Origin: Aeromicrobium piscarium
GTDB lineage: Bacteria > Actinomycetota > Actinomycetes > Propionibacteriales > Nocardioidaceae
Length of the DNA: 64,000 nucleotides
Direction: 5' to 3'
Assembly (NCBI RefSeq): GCF_007421815.1
Contig: NZ_VLNT01000001.1
Location: 62,001-126,000 of the forward strand
Shown here piece after piece: positions 1 to 9,110 of this stretch. The notes beneath the pieces were generated by a model that did not search any database, was not told where the DNA came from, and saw nothing but the letters and a program-made list of their open reading frames with translations. Made by a program: the position numbers and the translations under genes. The first letter of the stretch is position 1; every line of letters starts with the position of its first letter.

Positions 1-1
1 G

Positions 2-1006
<1,005 letters not shown>

Positions 1007-1018
1007 AAGAAGAGACCC

Positions 1019-2185
1019 ATGAACGACCTCCTCCTGCGCAACGCCCTCGTCCACGATCCGTCCACGTCCACCTCGCGTGAGGCCCATGTCGCGATCGATG
1101 CCGGCACGATCGTCAGCCTCGACGCCTCCGACACGACGCCCGCCCGGCACGTGCTGGACGTCGAGGGTGCGCACGTCCTCCCCGGACTCATCGACCTGCA
1201 CACGCACTACTACCGGTGGTCCACGCCACTGGGCTACGACCCGCGCCGCTACAGCTTCCGGGACGGTGTGACGACCATCGTCGACGCGGGAAGCGCGGGC
1301 GCACTGACCTTGCCGGGACTCGTGCAGACCGCGCGGGGCATCGGCCGGGGCAACCTCTTCGCCTTCGTGAACCTCTCCACGATCGGGATCATCCACAACG
1401 AGGTGGGTGAGCTCCACGATCTGCGCACTGCCGACATCGATCTGCTCGCGGAGGCCATCGAGGAGAACCGCGACTTCGTCGTCGGCATCAAGCTGCGCCT
1501 CTCCCGATGGGTCAACGGCGAGGACCCGGGCAACGCCCGTGAGGCACTGCGACGTGCTCTCGCGGCCGGTGAGCGGACCGGCGTCCCGCTCATGGTGCAC
1601 GTCTTCGATCCGAGCCTCGCGCTCATCGAGATCCTCGACGCCCTGCGACCGGGCGACATCGTCACGCACGTCTTCTCCCGCTCGCGCGAATCCGTCGTCG
1701 CGAGCCAGGAGAACTGGGACGCGCTGCTCCGCGCCCGAGCCCGTGGGGTCGTGCTCGATGTGGGCTGCGGACGCGGCGGGCTCGACTTCAGCGTGGGCCG
1801 TGAGGCGATCGCCCGTGGCCTCTACCCCGACACGATCTCCAGCGATCTCACCGAGGTCACGGCGGATGGGCCCGTGTTCGGGCTCACTGCGACGATGTCG
1901 AAGATGCTGGCGATCGGCATGCCCTTCGAGGAGGTCCTGCGCGCGGTGACGATCAATCCGGCCACGGTCCTTCGCCGGCCCGAGCTCGCCGAGCTGCGCG
2001 AGGGCGCCGTGGCGAATCTGGCGGTCTTGGCGGTGGAGCGAGGCTCCTATGAGTTCGAACAGCTGCAGTTCCTCGAGCAGGTCGTCGAGACCGTGACCCA
2101 CGATCAGTCGGTCCGCGCGCTCGCGACGGTCCTCGAGGGCCGGGTGGTCGTCGGCGACGCGCGACTGTCCACACAGGAGGCCTGA
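1019..2185 (+). CDS. metal-dependent amidohydrolase/deacetylase family protein
   Basis: Predicted cytosolic metal-dependent hydrolase of 388 residues in the dihydroorotase-like amidohydrolase superfamily. The barrel metal motif is DLHTHYY near residue 60; further candidate ligands are a lysine in VVGIKLRLS, histidines in LMVHVF and VTHVF, and the aspartate in ISSDLTEV near residue 280. The N-terminal strand resembles the small composite beta domain of deacetylases of this family, which often act on N-acyl amino acids or related amides. The ATG at 1019 is preceded by a purine-rich GAAAGAAGAG. The stop overlaps the start of the cyclodeaminase-family gene, indicating translational coupling. Substrate unknown. 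Confidence 0.82.
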   Translation: MNDLLLRNALVHDPSTSTSREAHVAIDAGTIVSLDASDTTPARHVLDVEGAHVLPGLIDLHTHYYRWSTPLGYDPRRYSFRDGVTTIVDAGSAGALTLPGLVQTARGIGRGNLFAFVNLSTIGIIHNEVGELHDLRTADIDLLAEAIEENRDFVVGIKLRLSRWVNGEDPGNAREALRRALAAGERTGVPLMVHVFDPSLALIEILDALRPGDIVTHVFSRSRESVVASQENWDALLRARARGVVLDVGCGRGGLDFSVGREAIARGLYPDTISSDLTEVTADGPVFGLTATMSKMLAIGMPFEEVLRAVTINPATVLRRPELAELREGAVANLAVLAVERGSYEFEQLQFLEQVVETVTHDQSVRALATVLEGRVVVGDARLSTQEA

Positions 2186-3159
2186 TGCAGGCCTCCCCGC
2201 TCGCGGTGCTGACCGCCGCCGACGTCCGGACCTCCGGAGTGCTCAACCCCGACGTCGCGGTCGATGTGATGCGCCGGACCTTGGCCGCGAAGCGCGCCGG
2301 CGTCGCGGTCGACAGCCCCTTGTCGACGCTGACATTGGGGGAGCCGGGGCATCGGTTCGTCGCCCACCCGGCGTCCCTCGAGGACATCGCCGGGGTCAAG
2401 TGGATCGGCGCGAATCCGGAGAATCTCCGGCATGGCCAGCCGCGGGCATCGGCCTCGGTCCTGTTGAGCGACCGTCAGGACGGTCGCTCGCGCGCCGTCG
2501 TCGAGGCGACGTCCATCAGCGCGGCTCGCACCGCGGCGGTCGGCGCCCTGGCCGTCGAGGTGCTCGCATCGACGGCCGCTCCGTTCTCCGTCGGCGTCGT
2601 CGGGGCGGGTGTCTCGTCGCTGGCGTTCGTGGACACCGTGATCGCCCTGTATCCCGACCTGGTCCGGACGGTGACGGTCTTCGACCTCGCCGAGGAGGCC
2701 GGGGCGCGCCTGGTCGAGACGCTGCGGGAGCGTGGCGTCGCGGCGACCGTCGCGGGATCCGTGGAGGAGGCCGTCACCGCCCACGAGGTCGTGGTGCTGG
2801 GGACGAGCGACGCGGTCACCCCGTACGTCACGCCGGCGATGCTGGAAGGCGTCCGGCTCGTGGTCGCGATATCGCTCAACGACCTGACCGAGACGGCGGT
2901 CGCGACCAGCGGCCGATGGGTCACCACGGACCGGCAGCTTCTGGCCTATGATCTGTCATCGACAGCACGCGCGGTGAGATCGGGAGCGGTGTCGCCGGAT
3001 CGGATCGAACTACTCGAGGATCTGATGGTCGACCCGGCTTCCGGCGATCGGCCGGAGGGAGAACGGATCGTCTTCGACTTGTGGGGGTTGGGGATGTTCG
3101 ACATCGCGCTGGCCGCGGCAGCGTGGCGGCGACAGGAGCGTGACCATGGCCAACGATGA
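2185..3159 (+). CDS. ornithine cyclodeaminase / mu-crystallin family protein
   Basis: NAD(P)-binding enzyme of 324 residues in the ornithine cyclodeaminase/mu-crystallin family, whose members deaminate ornithine, reduce cyclic imines or make related amino acids. The Rossmann motif is VGVVGAGVSS around residue 140, followed by FDLAEE. The family's substrate lysine is probably the one in GVKWIGANP near residue 75. The start ATG overlaps the preceding stop (TGATG) with AGGAGG upstream. Its pairing with an amidohydrolase and an ABC importer suggests release and then conversion of an imported amide or amino-acid derivative. The exact reaction cannot be read from the sequence. Confidence 0.82.
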   Translation: MQASPLAVLTAADVRTSGVLNPDVAVDVMRRTLAAKRAGVAVDSPLSTLTLGEPGHRFVAHPASLEDIAGVKWIGANPENLRHGQPRASASVLLSDRQDGRSRAVVEATSISAARTAAVGALAVEVLASTAAPFSVGVVGAGVSSLAFVDTVIALYPDLVRTVTVFDLAEEAGARLVETLRERGVAATVAGSVEEAVTAHEVVVLGTSDAVTPYVTPAMLEGVRLVVAISLNDLTETAVATSGRWVTTDRQLLAYDLSSTARAVRSGAVSPDRIELLEDLMVDPASGDRPEGERIVFDLWGLGMFDIALAAAAWRRQERDHGQR

Positions 3160-4027
3160 CGGACCGGCCGCCGGCGAGCAGTCCCTTCAGGTCCCGACGG
3201 TGAGTACCGCGGATCTCTCCCATATCGCCGCCTCGCCGCGAACCGGCCGTGGTGCCGGCTCGGCGACGCAGGCGGCTCACATGGAGCTCACCGGCCTGCT
3301 CGCGGCTCTCATCAACTCCGGGGAGCTGGCCCCGGGGGTGCGGCTTCCGCCGGAGCGCGACATGTGCAAGCAGTTCGGGGTCAGCCGGACCACCGTCCGT
3401 CACGTCCTGGACCGACTCGAGCGACAGAACCTGATCACCCGGCACGTCGGCCGCGGGACCTTCGTGGCCGAGCCGAAGACGGTCCACACCATGTCGGTGC
3501 CCGAGAGCATGGTGACCGCCGCGGAGGAGGCGTCGACCTACCGGGAGGTGTACCGCGACCTGCACGTCCCCAACGACCGGATGCGCGAGCTGATGACCGT
3601 GGAGGAGGACGAGGAGGTCTCGCGGACCGCCAGGGTGCGTTTCGTCGGCGGACGGTCGGTGTCGGTCGAGGTGGTGCATCTGCCGACGGCCGTCGCGGGC
3701 GCGGTGGACGACACGCAGCTGGCCACCGGCCCCCTGGGTGTCGCTCTCGCCGGGGCGGGGGTCGAGGTGGCGAAGGCACGTCAGCGCTACGACCCGGTGC
3801 TGTCCGCGCCGTGGGAGTCCGATCTGCTCGACGTGCCGCCGGGGACTCCACTGATGCTCGTCACCCGGCGCAGCTGGGATCACGAGGACCGGGTCGTGGA
3901 GTACACGCTGGAGTACCACCGGGCCGATCGCAACAGCTTCCTCATCGAGGTGACCGCCTTGCAGGGTCCGGGACGGTCAGCGGGCGACGCGAATCTCGAC
4001 GCCCGCGGCGTCGAGCGCGGCTCCTAG
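3146..4027 (+). CDS. GntR-family transcriptional regulator (HutC/UTRA type)
   Basis: Regulator of 293 residues with an unusual 30-residue N-terminal extension, a winged helix-turn-helix at about 35-100 (motifs RLPPERDMCKQFGVSRTTVR and GRGTFV), and a UTRA ligand-sensing domain to about 265. The ATG at 3146 is preferred over GTG at 3140 because AGGAG lies 7 bases upstream. The gene overlaps the end of the cyclodeaminase gene, so it probably controls this operon in response to a pathway ligand. Its last 51 bases overlap, convergently, the 3' end of a DeoR coding sequence that survives here only as a fragment. The 3' segment is duplicated at 5413-5592. Confidence 0.88.
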   Translation: MANDDGPAAGEQSLQVPTVSTADLSHIAASPRTGRGAGSATQAAHMELTGLLAALINSGELAPGVRLPPERDMCKQFGVSRTTVRHVLDRLERQNLITRHVGRGTFVAEPKTVHTMSVPESMVTAAEEASTYREVYRDLHVPNDRMRELMTVEEDEEVSRTARVRFVGGRSVSVEVVHLPTAVAGAVDDTQLATGPLGVALAGAGVEVAKARQRYDPVLSAPWESDLLDVPPGTPLMLVTRRSWDHEDRVVEYTLEYHRADRNSFLIEVTALQGPGRSAGDANLDARGVERGS

Positions 4028-4115
4028 CTCGCCGCTCGGCTCGATGTCGGTGACGAGTCCGGCGAGCTGATCGAGGTCCGCGACGTGCACGGGCGCGACC
4101 ACCCGGTGCTTCGAG
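3936..4115. repeat. 180-bp exact direct repeat, left copy
   Basis: Bases 3936-4115 are identical to 5413-5592 (offset 1477). The repeat holds the end of the GntR gene (+) and the end of the DeoR gene (-). The left copy carries the intact GntR 3' end and a truncated DeoR end. The identity stops sharply at 4115/4116, where the inserted nucleotidyltransferase module begins. Confidence 0.95.
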
Positions 4116-4117
4116 GG
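3977..4117 (-). pseudogene. duplicated 3' fragment of the DeoR regulator gene
   Basis: The minus strand encodes the same last 46 or so residues as the full DeoR protein at 5454-6233 (from SKHRVVAP to the C-terminal IRVAR). Upstream of the junction near 4116 the frame runs into unrelated sequence. It lacks the HTH and most of the sensor domain, so it is a remnant of the duplication and not a functional regulator. Confidence 0.85.
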
Positions 4118-4139
4118 GTCTCGGAGCGGGTGGAAGCCT

Positions 4140-4730
4140 TCAGCGGTGGTCGGTCCCGGGTGGCGCTTCGCGGGGGGCGGTCGTCGGAGCATCGTGGCGT
4201 GCGTGCGCGCGAGTGGCGACTTCCTCGGCGATGTAGCGGTGACGCGGCAAGAGCTGACCGGTCGGGTAGATGGCGGTGAGCAGGTCGATGCATTCCTGGG
4301 CGATGGTGTAGCCGAGCCGGTTGAATAGCAGCGCGGCGTCGTCGAGGTCGCGGTCGTCGCGGGAGGCGTGGAGCTTCATCGCCAGCAGATACTCCGGTGA
4401 GGGCACCTGCACCAGCAGCGATTCGGACTCGAACACGGTGTGCGGGTGCTCGTCGGTGCCGGGGAGGAATCCTTTGGCGGCGTCGTTGAGCCAGTCCGGT
4501 TCGAGCCCGTGGGGACCGCTCATCTCCTCTGCGATGCGCCTGACTTCGGGGGCAGGGACGAATAGGGCGTCCACGTCGCGGGTGAGCCGGTCGGCGTCGT
4601 AGGCAAGGGCCATCGCCGCCCCGCCGACGACGAACAATTGTGCAGGTACTCCGGCCTCCGCGAGCCGGTCGGACAACTCGCCGAAGAGGGCGCGGACCCC
4701 TTCCGCGTCGAGCGGTCCGGTCTGGGTCAT
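4140..4730 (-). CDS. nucleotidyltransferase-fold protein (DUF6036/AbiEii-like)
   Basis: Protein of 196 residues with a minimal nucleotidyltransferase signature: VVGGAAMALAY followed by RLTRDVDALF, that is the GG(A/S) loop and paired acidic residues of the DxD motif. The middle part (PEYLLAMKLHASRDDRDLDD) matches the conserved helix and the second acidic block seen in AbiEii-like and DUF6036 proteins. Such proteins form toxin-antitoxin or abortive-infection pairs with a small upstream partner. It overlaps its upstream neighbour by 4 bases (ATGA), so the two are coupled. The module lies between the two copies of a direct repeat, which suggests recent acquisition. Whether this partner is the toxic one is not shown. 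Confidence 0.75.
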   Translation of the reverse strand: MTQTGPLDAEGVRALFGELSDRLAEAGVPAQLFVVGGAAMALAYDADRLTRDVDALFVPAPEVRRIAEEMSGPHGLEPDWLNDAAKGFLPGTDEHPHTVFESESLLVQVPSPEYLLAMKLHASRDDRDLDDAALLFNRLGYTIAQECIDLLTAIYPTGQLLPRHRYIAEEVATRAHARHDAPTTAPREAPPGTDHR

Positions 4731-5218
4731 GCCCTCGCCAGGGAACGGGAGGTGATGAGAATCCCGCGCCGCCTGAATGCCTCGGGGCTCTCCCGGTCGG
4801 CGTCGGCGTGGAAGATCGCCGGAACTGCCGGGTACCAGCCGTTGGTGCGCCGCGACGAGTCGAGGGCCCAGGACGGTGTGGGCCAGCCGTCGCGCTCAGC
4901 AAGGTGGGCCGCGAGCGCCGCGAATGCGGCATCAATCTCCGACGCACTGGTGCGGGGCGGCTCGTCGGTGAACACTCCGGCCGCGAGGTCGGGGCCGCCG
5001 CGTCGCAGAACGGAGGTGTAGTCGTCCAGCGTTTGGAGGATGCCGAACCGCCAGCATGTATCGAGTGGTTCACCGGCGGCGAGCATCGTGCGGCAGGCTT
5101 CGGCGTTCTGCGCGGCGGTGTGACGCACCCCCACGCTCGGGTTCGGCGCGGTCTCAGGTGTTGTGCGGGCAGCATCGAGCAGCGCGCCGACCGACAGCAC
5201 TTCACCTTGGAACACCAT
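4727..5218 (-). CDS. conserved partner of the nucleotidyltransferase, putative antitoxin-like protein
   Basis: Protein of 163 residues, first gene of the two-gene module. I see no standard HTH; the C-terminal part ends with a distinctive block (ESPEAFRRRGI then a short loop and LARA). From memory, similar C-termini occur in proteins paired with DUF6036 nucleotidyltransferases. The ATG at 5218 has AAAGGAGG seven bases upstream, and an AT-richer GAGAATAGG stretch upstream could be a -10 region, so the module probably carries its own promoter. The role is inferred from pairing only. Confidence 0.6.
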   Translation of the reverse strand: MVFQGEVLSVGALLDAARTTPETAPNPSVGVRHTAAQNAEACRTMLAAGEPLDTCWRFGILQTLDDYTSVLRRGGPDLAAGVFTDEPPRTSASEIDAAFAALAAHLAERDGWPTPSWALDSSRRTNGWYPAVPAIFHADADRESPEAFRRRGILITSRSLARA

Positions 5219-5344
5219 GACAGCGCCTCCTTTCCGCGCCTATTCTCTCAGACCCGCTCACGGAAGTCTCGGGGCTACGGCCTTCGTGCTGGCCCGTCGC
5301 GGCGGCCTCGATCGGCCTCGTATTCGCTCTCGATGCTCTCGTCT

Positions 5345-5504
5345 ACGACGCGGTGCTGTCCTCGACGTGGGAGTCCGATCTGCTCGACGTGCCAGCGGGG
5401 ACTCCACTGAATGCTTCCTCATCGAGGTGACCGCCTTGCAGGGTCCGGGACGGTCAGCGGGCGACGCGAATCTCGACGCCCGCGGCGTCGAGCGCGGCTC
5501 CTAG
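5345..5504 (+). pseudogene. degenerate duplicated 3' fragment of the GntR regulator gene
   Basis: The plus strand resembles the UTRA-domain end of the GntR gene: bases 5345-5410 match about 3785-3856 with several substitutions. About 79 bases are then deleted relative to the intact gene, and bases 5413-5504 are exact up to the same TAG stop. The mixture of a diverged part and an exact part suggests recombination with DNA from a related strain rather than a simple tandem copy. Confidence 0.75.
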
Positions 5505-5592
5505 CTCGCCGCTCGGCTCGATGTCGGTGACGAGTCCGGCGAGCTGATCGAGGTCCGCGACGTGCACGGGCGCGACCACCCGGTGCTTCGAG
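5413..5592. repeat. 180-bp exact direct repeat, right copy
   Basis: Identical to 3936-4115. This copy holds the intact 3' end of the DeoR gene and a broken GntR end, the mirror of the left copy. Together the copies bracket the nucleotidyltransferase module. Confidence 0.95.
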
Positions 5593-6233
5593 CCGTCGGC
5601 CAGCACCCACGAGCGCGCCGAGAGCGCCAGCATCCGCTGACGGAGCCGAGCCTCCTCGTAGTGGAAATCGGTGAGGCCGTCCACGGCGTCGACGCCGCCG
5701 GAGCCGAGGAAGGCGATATCGGGCCGGAAGTCGCCGAGGAACTGGTCGGCCCGGCCGCCGGAGACCGCCAGATCGCCCGCTCGCACCCGCCCGCCGAGCA
5801 CGACGACCTCGCAGGAGAGGCGTTCGGAGGCGAGGGTGGCGGCGGGCAGCGAGCCGGTCAGCAGCAGTCCCTGGAAGGAGGGGGCCATCGCGGCGACGAC
5901 CTGGAGCGCCGTGGTGCCGACGTCGATGACGATGGTGGCGTCGTCGGCGATCAGCTCGGCCGCGGCCCGGCCGATACGGGCCTTCTCGTCGCGGCCGCTC
6001 GCGCTGCGCTCACCGTAGCTGCCCTCGGCCCGGGGATGGTGTCCCGCCCCGACCGCGCCGCCGCGGACCCGGACCAGCATGCCCCGGGACTCGAGTGCGG
6101 CGAGGTCGCGCCGGACCGTCTCGATGGAGACGCCCAGGACGTCGACGAGGTCCACGGTGCGCACGAACTCCCGGGCCGCGAGCTGCTGCTCGATGATGCC
6201 CCACCGCTCGGCGGGGATGGCCAGTTGCGTCAC
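5454..6233 (-). CDS. DeoR/GlpR-family transcriptional regulator
   Basis: Regulator of 259 residues. The N-terminal DeoR helix-turn-helix covers about 8-60 (VDLVDVLGVSIETVRRDLAAL, then a wing RVRGGAV). The C-terminal DeoR sensor domain (about 75-235) has the ribose-phosphate-isomerase-like motifs IDVGTTALQV, LLTGSLPAA and FLGSGGVD. DeoR repressors respond to phosphorylated sugars or polyols. It lies downstream of, and in line with, the kinase/dehydrogenase operon, so control by a phosphorylated intermediate of that pathway is a reasonable inference. Its 3' end is duplicated at 3977-4117. Confidence 0.88.
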   Translation of the reverse strand: MTQLAIPAERWGIIEQQLAAREFVRTVDLVDVLGVSIETVRRDLAALESRGMLVRVRGGAVGAGHHPRAEGSYGERSASGRDEKARIGRAAAELIADDATIVIDVGTTALQVVAAMAPSFQGLLLTGSLPAATLASERLSCEVVVLGGRVRAGDLAVSGGRADQFLGDFRPDIAFLGSGGVDAVDGLTDFHYEEARLRQRMLALSARSWVLADGSKHRVVAPVHVADLDQLAGLVTDIEPSGELGAALDAAGVEIRVAR

Positions 6234-6249
6234 CGTGGACCTCCTCGAA

Positions 6250-6355
6250 TCGTGCTCCGCCCTCGACCCTCGATACGGGCTCCGCTAGCGCTCCGCCTTA
6301 CTCGACCACCGTGTGCGAGGGAGCGCTAGCGAGTGAGCGTATCGAGACCACCTGC
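6250..6355. repeat. palindromic intergenic repeat, family A
   Basis: The 130-base gap between the DeoR and permease genes holds two inverted half-elements built on TCGATACG, GCTAGCGCTCC and CTCGACCAC. The 38 bases at 6313-6350 match the reverse complement of 20537-20574 at 37 of 38 positions, so this is a dispersed REP-like element. Confidence 0.8.
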
Positions 6356-6363
6356 CCAGAACC

Positions 6364-7851
6364 CTAGTGCTCCGTGGGCTCGGCATCGAGCACTGCGTCG
6401 ATCGACTCCATGTCGGGCATGGTGAGCCCCGCGACGCCCTTGCGGATGAGCAGATAGGCGAAGTACACGGCGCCGATGAGCACCATGACGCCGACGTAGG
6501 CCCAGGAGTTGGCGAACGAGGCGTCGCGGAAGATCAGCAGCTCCCACACGAGCCAGACGACCGCGACCACGAGGACCGGGGTCTCCCAGCGTCCGAGGCT
6601 GAAGCCCCGCGTCGGCGGCAGGTGCTTGCGCTTGACGATGTACAGCGCGACGGTGGACGCGTAGATGATCGCCGGCAGCAGCGTGGCCGCCGAGAACAGC
6701 GCGAACAGCGCGTCGGTGGAGAAGGCGAACACCGCGAGCACGGTCTGGCCGACCGCGAACATCATGAAGGTCGCGTTCATGGGGGTGCCGCGCGACCGCG
6801 AGATGCGGTGGAAGGCCTGCCAGCCGGGGAACCGCTCATCGCGCGACATCGCCCAGATGAGGCGCGAGCCGCTCAGCGTGATGACCAGGCCGCAGGAGAA
6901 GATCGAGATGACCACCAGGACCAGCAGCGCCTTGCCCAGGAAGGACCCGAGCACGCCCTGGATGATGTCGGCGATGGGCGTCGCCGACCCGGCGAGGGCC
7001 ACCGGATCGCCGGCCAGGCCGGTCACCGCGATGAGGAACAGGAAGCCGATGATGCCCAGGGTGAGGACCGCCCGGTACATCGCCTTCGGCACGACGTGCG
7101 CGGGATCGCGGGTCTCCTCCGCGAGATTCGCGGCCGACTCGAAGCCGACGATCGTGAAGGCACCGAGCAGGAAGCCCATCGCCCACGGACCGGCCTCGGT
7201 GAGACCGCCCAGGGAGAAGTAGCCCTCAGCGGGCACGTCGCCGCGGCTGAACAGTGTGCTCCAGTCGAACTGGCCGGTGGTGAAGCCGACGGCGAAGAGC
7301 AGGACGACCAACCCGATCATGCCGATCAGCTGAATGGTGACCGCGCCGTTGTTGACCCGCTGCGTCGCCCGCGTGGACAGCGAGACGAGGGCGGCTTGCA
7401 GGGTGATGACGACGGCGGTGATGATCCAGGCATTCGCCTGCGTGCCCACGTAACCGAACAGCACCGGCAGGATCGTCGAGGCGATCGTGTAGTCGACGGC
7501 CACCACGACCACGCCGAGGAAGGTGAACGAGATCCAGCCCATGATCCAGCCCAGCACCGGGTTGGCCAGGCGCGAGACCCATTGGTAGGCGTATCCGGTG
7601 ACCGGCACGCGTGCGGCCAAGGCCCCGAAGACCAGCGCCACGGCGAGCTGGCCGATGACCACGATCGGCCACGTCCAGATGCCGAGCGGCCCGGAGGTCG
7701 CGAGGACCGATCCGTAGGCCGTGAAGATGCCCGTCGCGATCGACACGAAGCCGAAGGCGACGGCGAACAGCGTGAAGGGACTCAGATCCTTGGCGAGCGT
7801 CTGCTCGTAGTGTCCGGCGGGCGCATCCGTCCCGAGGTGTTCATTGCTCAT
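6364..7851 (-). CDS. APC-family amino acid/amine permease
   Basis: Integral membrane transporter of 495 residues with about 12 hydrophobic segments. The N-terminal segment (LSPFTLFAVAFGFVSIATGIF) and the stretch AAEVRDPA-like NLAEETRDP at about residue 245 are typical of APC amino acid permeases of the bacterial amino acid/choline group. It is the last gene of a leftward operon behind the two FAD enzymes, with a 14-base gap, AAGGA before the ATG and no aquaporin in sight. That makes it the likely importer for the pathway substrate and argues that the substrate may be an amino alcohol or amino acid rather than plain glycerol. Confidence 0.88.
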   Translation of the reverse strand: MSNEHLGTDAPAGHYEQTLAKDLSPFTLFAVAFGFVSIATGIFTAYGSVLATSGPLGIWTWPIVVIGQLAVALVFGALAARVPVTGYAYQWVSRLANPVLGWIMGWISFTFLGVVVVAVDYTIASTILPVLFGYVGTQANAWIITAVVITLQAALVSLSTRATQRVNNGAVTIQLIGMIGLVVLLFAVGFTTGQFDWSTLFSRGDVPAEGYFSLGGLTEAGPWAMGFLLGAFTIVGFESAANLAEETRDPAHVVPKAMYRAVLTLGIIGFLFLIAVTGLAGDPVALAGSATPIADIIQGVLGSFLGKALLVLVVISIFSCGLVITLSGSRLIWAMSRDERFPGWQAFHRISRSRGTPMNATFMMFAVGQTVLAVFAFSTDALFALFSAATLLPAIIYASTVALYIVKRKHLPPTRGFSLGRWETPVLVVAVVWLVWELLIFRDASFANSWAYVGVMVLIGAVYFAYLLIRKGVAGLTMPDMESIDAVLDAEPTEH

Positions 7852-7865
7852 CGGTGTTCCTTGTC

Positions 7866-9110
7866 TCACGAGAGGTGGAGGCGGACGTCGCCGCCGTTCG
7901 GCACGATGCCGTTCAGGACGTCCCACGGGATCCTGAAGACCCGGCCCGGGGATGCCGGCCAGGGGAGACGGCGACGGGTGACGACGCTGTCCCCTTGGGT
8001 GACCGTCACGCGCGGCACGCGCACGAGATCGTTGACCCAGGTCTCGATTCGTCCGCGGGCGGGGATGCCCGCGGACAGGTCGATCAAGCCGGGGGAGACC
8101 CATCGGAAGGACGCGTCGCCGAGGAGCCGCACGCCACCGGCTCCGGCCGTCGTCCCGCCGAGATAGCGCAGCACGGCGTCCGCGACGTGCGTGCCGCCGA
8201 GGGCCGCGATGTCCGCGGTGTCGACCGGATGCACGACATTGCCGGCGGCGAAGACGCCCTCGCGGCGGGTGCGGCCCGCGGCGTCGACCAGCGGCCCTTT
8301 GGTGTCGGGTGCCAGCTCGATACCGGCCGAGCGCACGAGCTCGTGGTCCGGGATCCAGTCGCCGGTGAACACGACCGTGTCGCAGTCGAGCACGCGCCGG
8401 TCGCCGGTCGCGAGGTCCTCGACCTCGACCCCCTCGACGCGCCGCCGCCCTAGAACCTGTGTGACGCGGTGTCCCGTCACGAGATCGGGCCGGAACAGGA
8501 GCCGCCCGCCCAGGTTGAACACACCATAGGACTCGGGGCTGTCGTAGTGGGTGACCATCGCGGCGGGCACGCAGCCGGCCTCCTTGAGGGTCATCGCGGC
8601 CGACCACGAGACCAGCTCACCCCCGACGATCACCGCTCGCTTGCCGACGGCGCCGTGGTGCAGGTGGACGCGGTTCTGCAGCTCGCCGGTGGTGTAGACG
8701 CCGGCCGGACGTGAGCCGGGGATCATCCGCGCGGATCGGGGCCGCTCGCGCGCACCGGTCGCCACGACGATGGCCTCGGCGGACACGATCTCGCGGCCGC
8801 GGGGGCTCGTCAGGTACAGCGATCGCTCGTCGCGCCAGGAGGTCGCCATCGTGCCGGTGAGGATCTCCGCGCCCGCGTCGGCGGTCTCGGTGACCAGTCG
8901 GCGTGCGTAGACCGGGCCGCTGATGAACCGGCGACGATCGCGGATGCCGTAGCCGAGATGGTCCGAATGCCGGGGGATGCCGCCGGCCTCGCGTTCCCGT
9001 TCCACTACGAGGACGCGATCGACGCCCTGACGGCGCAGAGCCGTGGCGGCGCTCAGTCCCGAGGGGCCGCCGCCGATGACGACGACATCGGTTCGACGTT
9101 CGCTGCTCAT
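7866..9110 (-). CDS. FAD/NAD(P)-dependent oxidoreductase
   Basis: Flavoprotein of 414 residues of the pyridine nucleotide-disulphide oxidoreductase fold. The FAD motif is VVVIGGGPSGLSAA at residue 9, the second nucleotide-binding motif is AVIVGGELVSWSAA near 175, and the third FAD motif is GVFAAGNVVHPVDTADIAALGG near 290. The redox-active CxxC of thioredoxin reductases is not visible. Its start overlaps the previous stop (ATGA). The pairing with the preceding dehydrogenase resembles GlpB-like or amino-acid oxidase beta/alpha pairs. It likely passes electrons from substrate oxidation to an acceptor. Confidence 0.82.
   Translation of the reverse strand: MSSERRTDVVVIGGGPSGLSAATALRRQGVDRVLVVEREREAGGIPRHSDHLGYGIRDRRRFISGPVYARRLVTETADAGAEILTGTMATSWRDERSLYLTSPRGREIVSAEAIVVATGARERPRSARMIPGSRPAGVYTTGELQNRVHLHHGAVGKRAVIVGGELVSWSAAMTLKEAGCVPAAMVTHYDSPESYGVFNLGGRLLFRPDLVTGHRVTQVLGRRRVEGVEVEDLATGDRRVLDCDTVVFTGDWIPDHELVRSAGIELAPDTKGPLVDAAGRTRREGVFAAGNVVHPVDTADIAALGGTHVADAVLRYLGGTTAGAGGVRLLGDASFRWVSPGLIDLSAGIPARGRIETWVNDLVRVPRVTVTQGDSVVTRRRLPWPASPGRVFRIPWDVLNGIVPNGGDVRLHLS

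Noticed and set aside
6367..8166. 599-codon plus-strand open frame
   Set aside because: Antisense to the APC permease; the product is low-complexity Asp/Glu/Arg/His-rich, a typical shadow.
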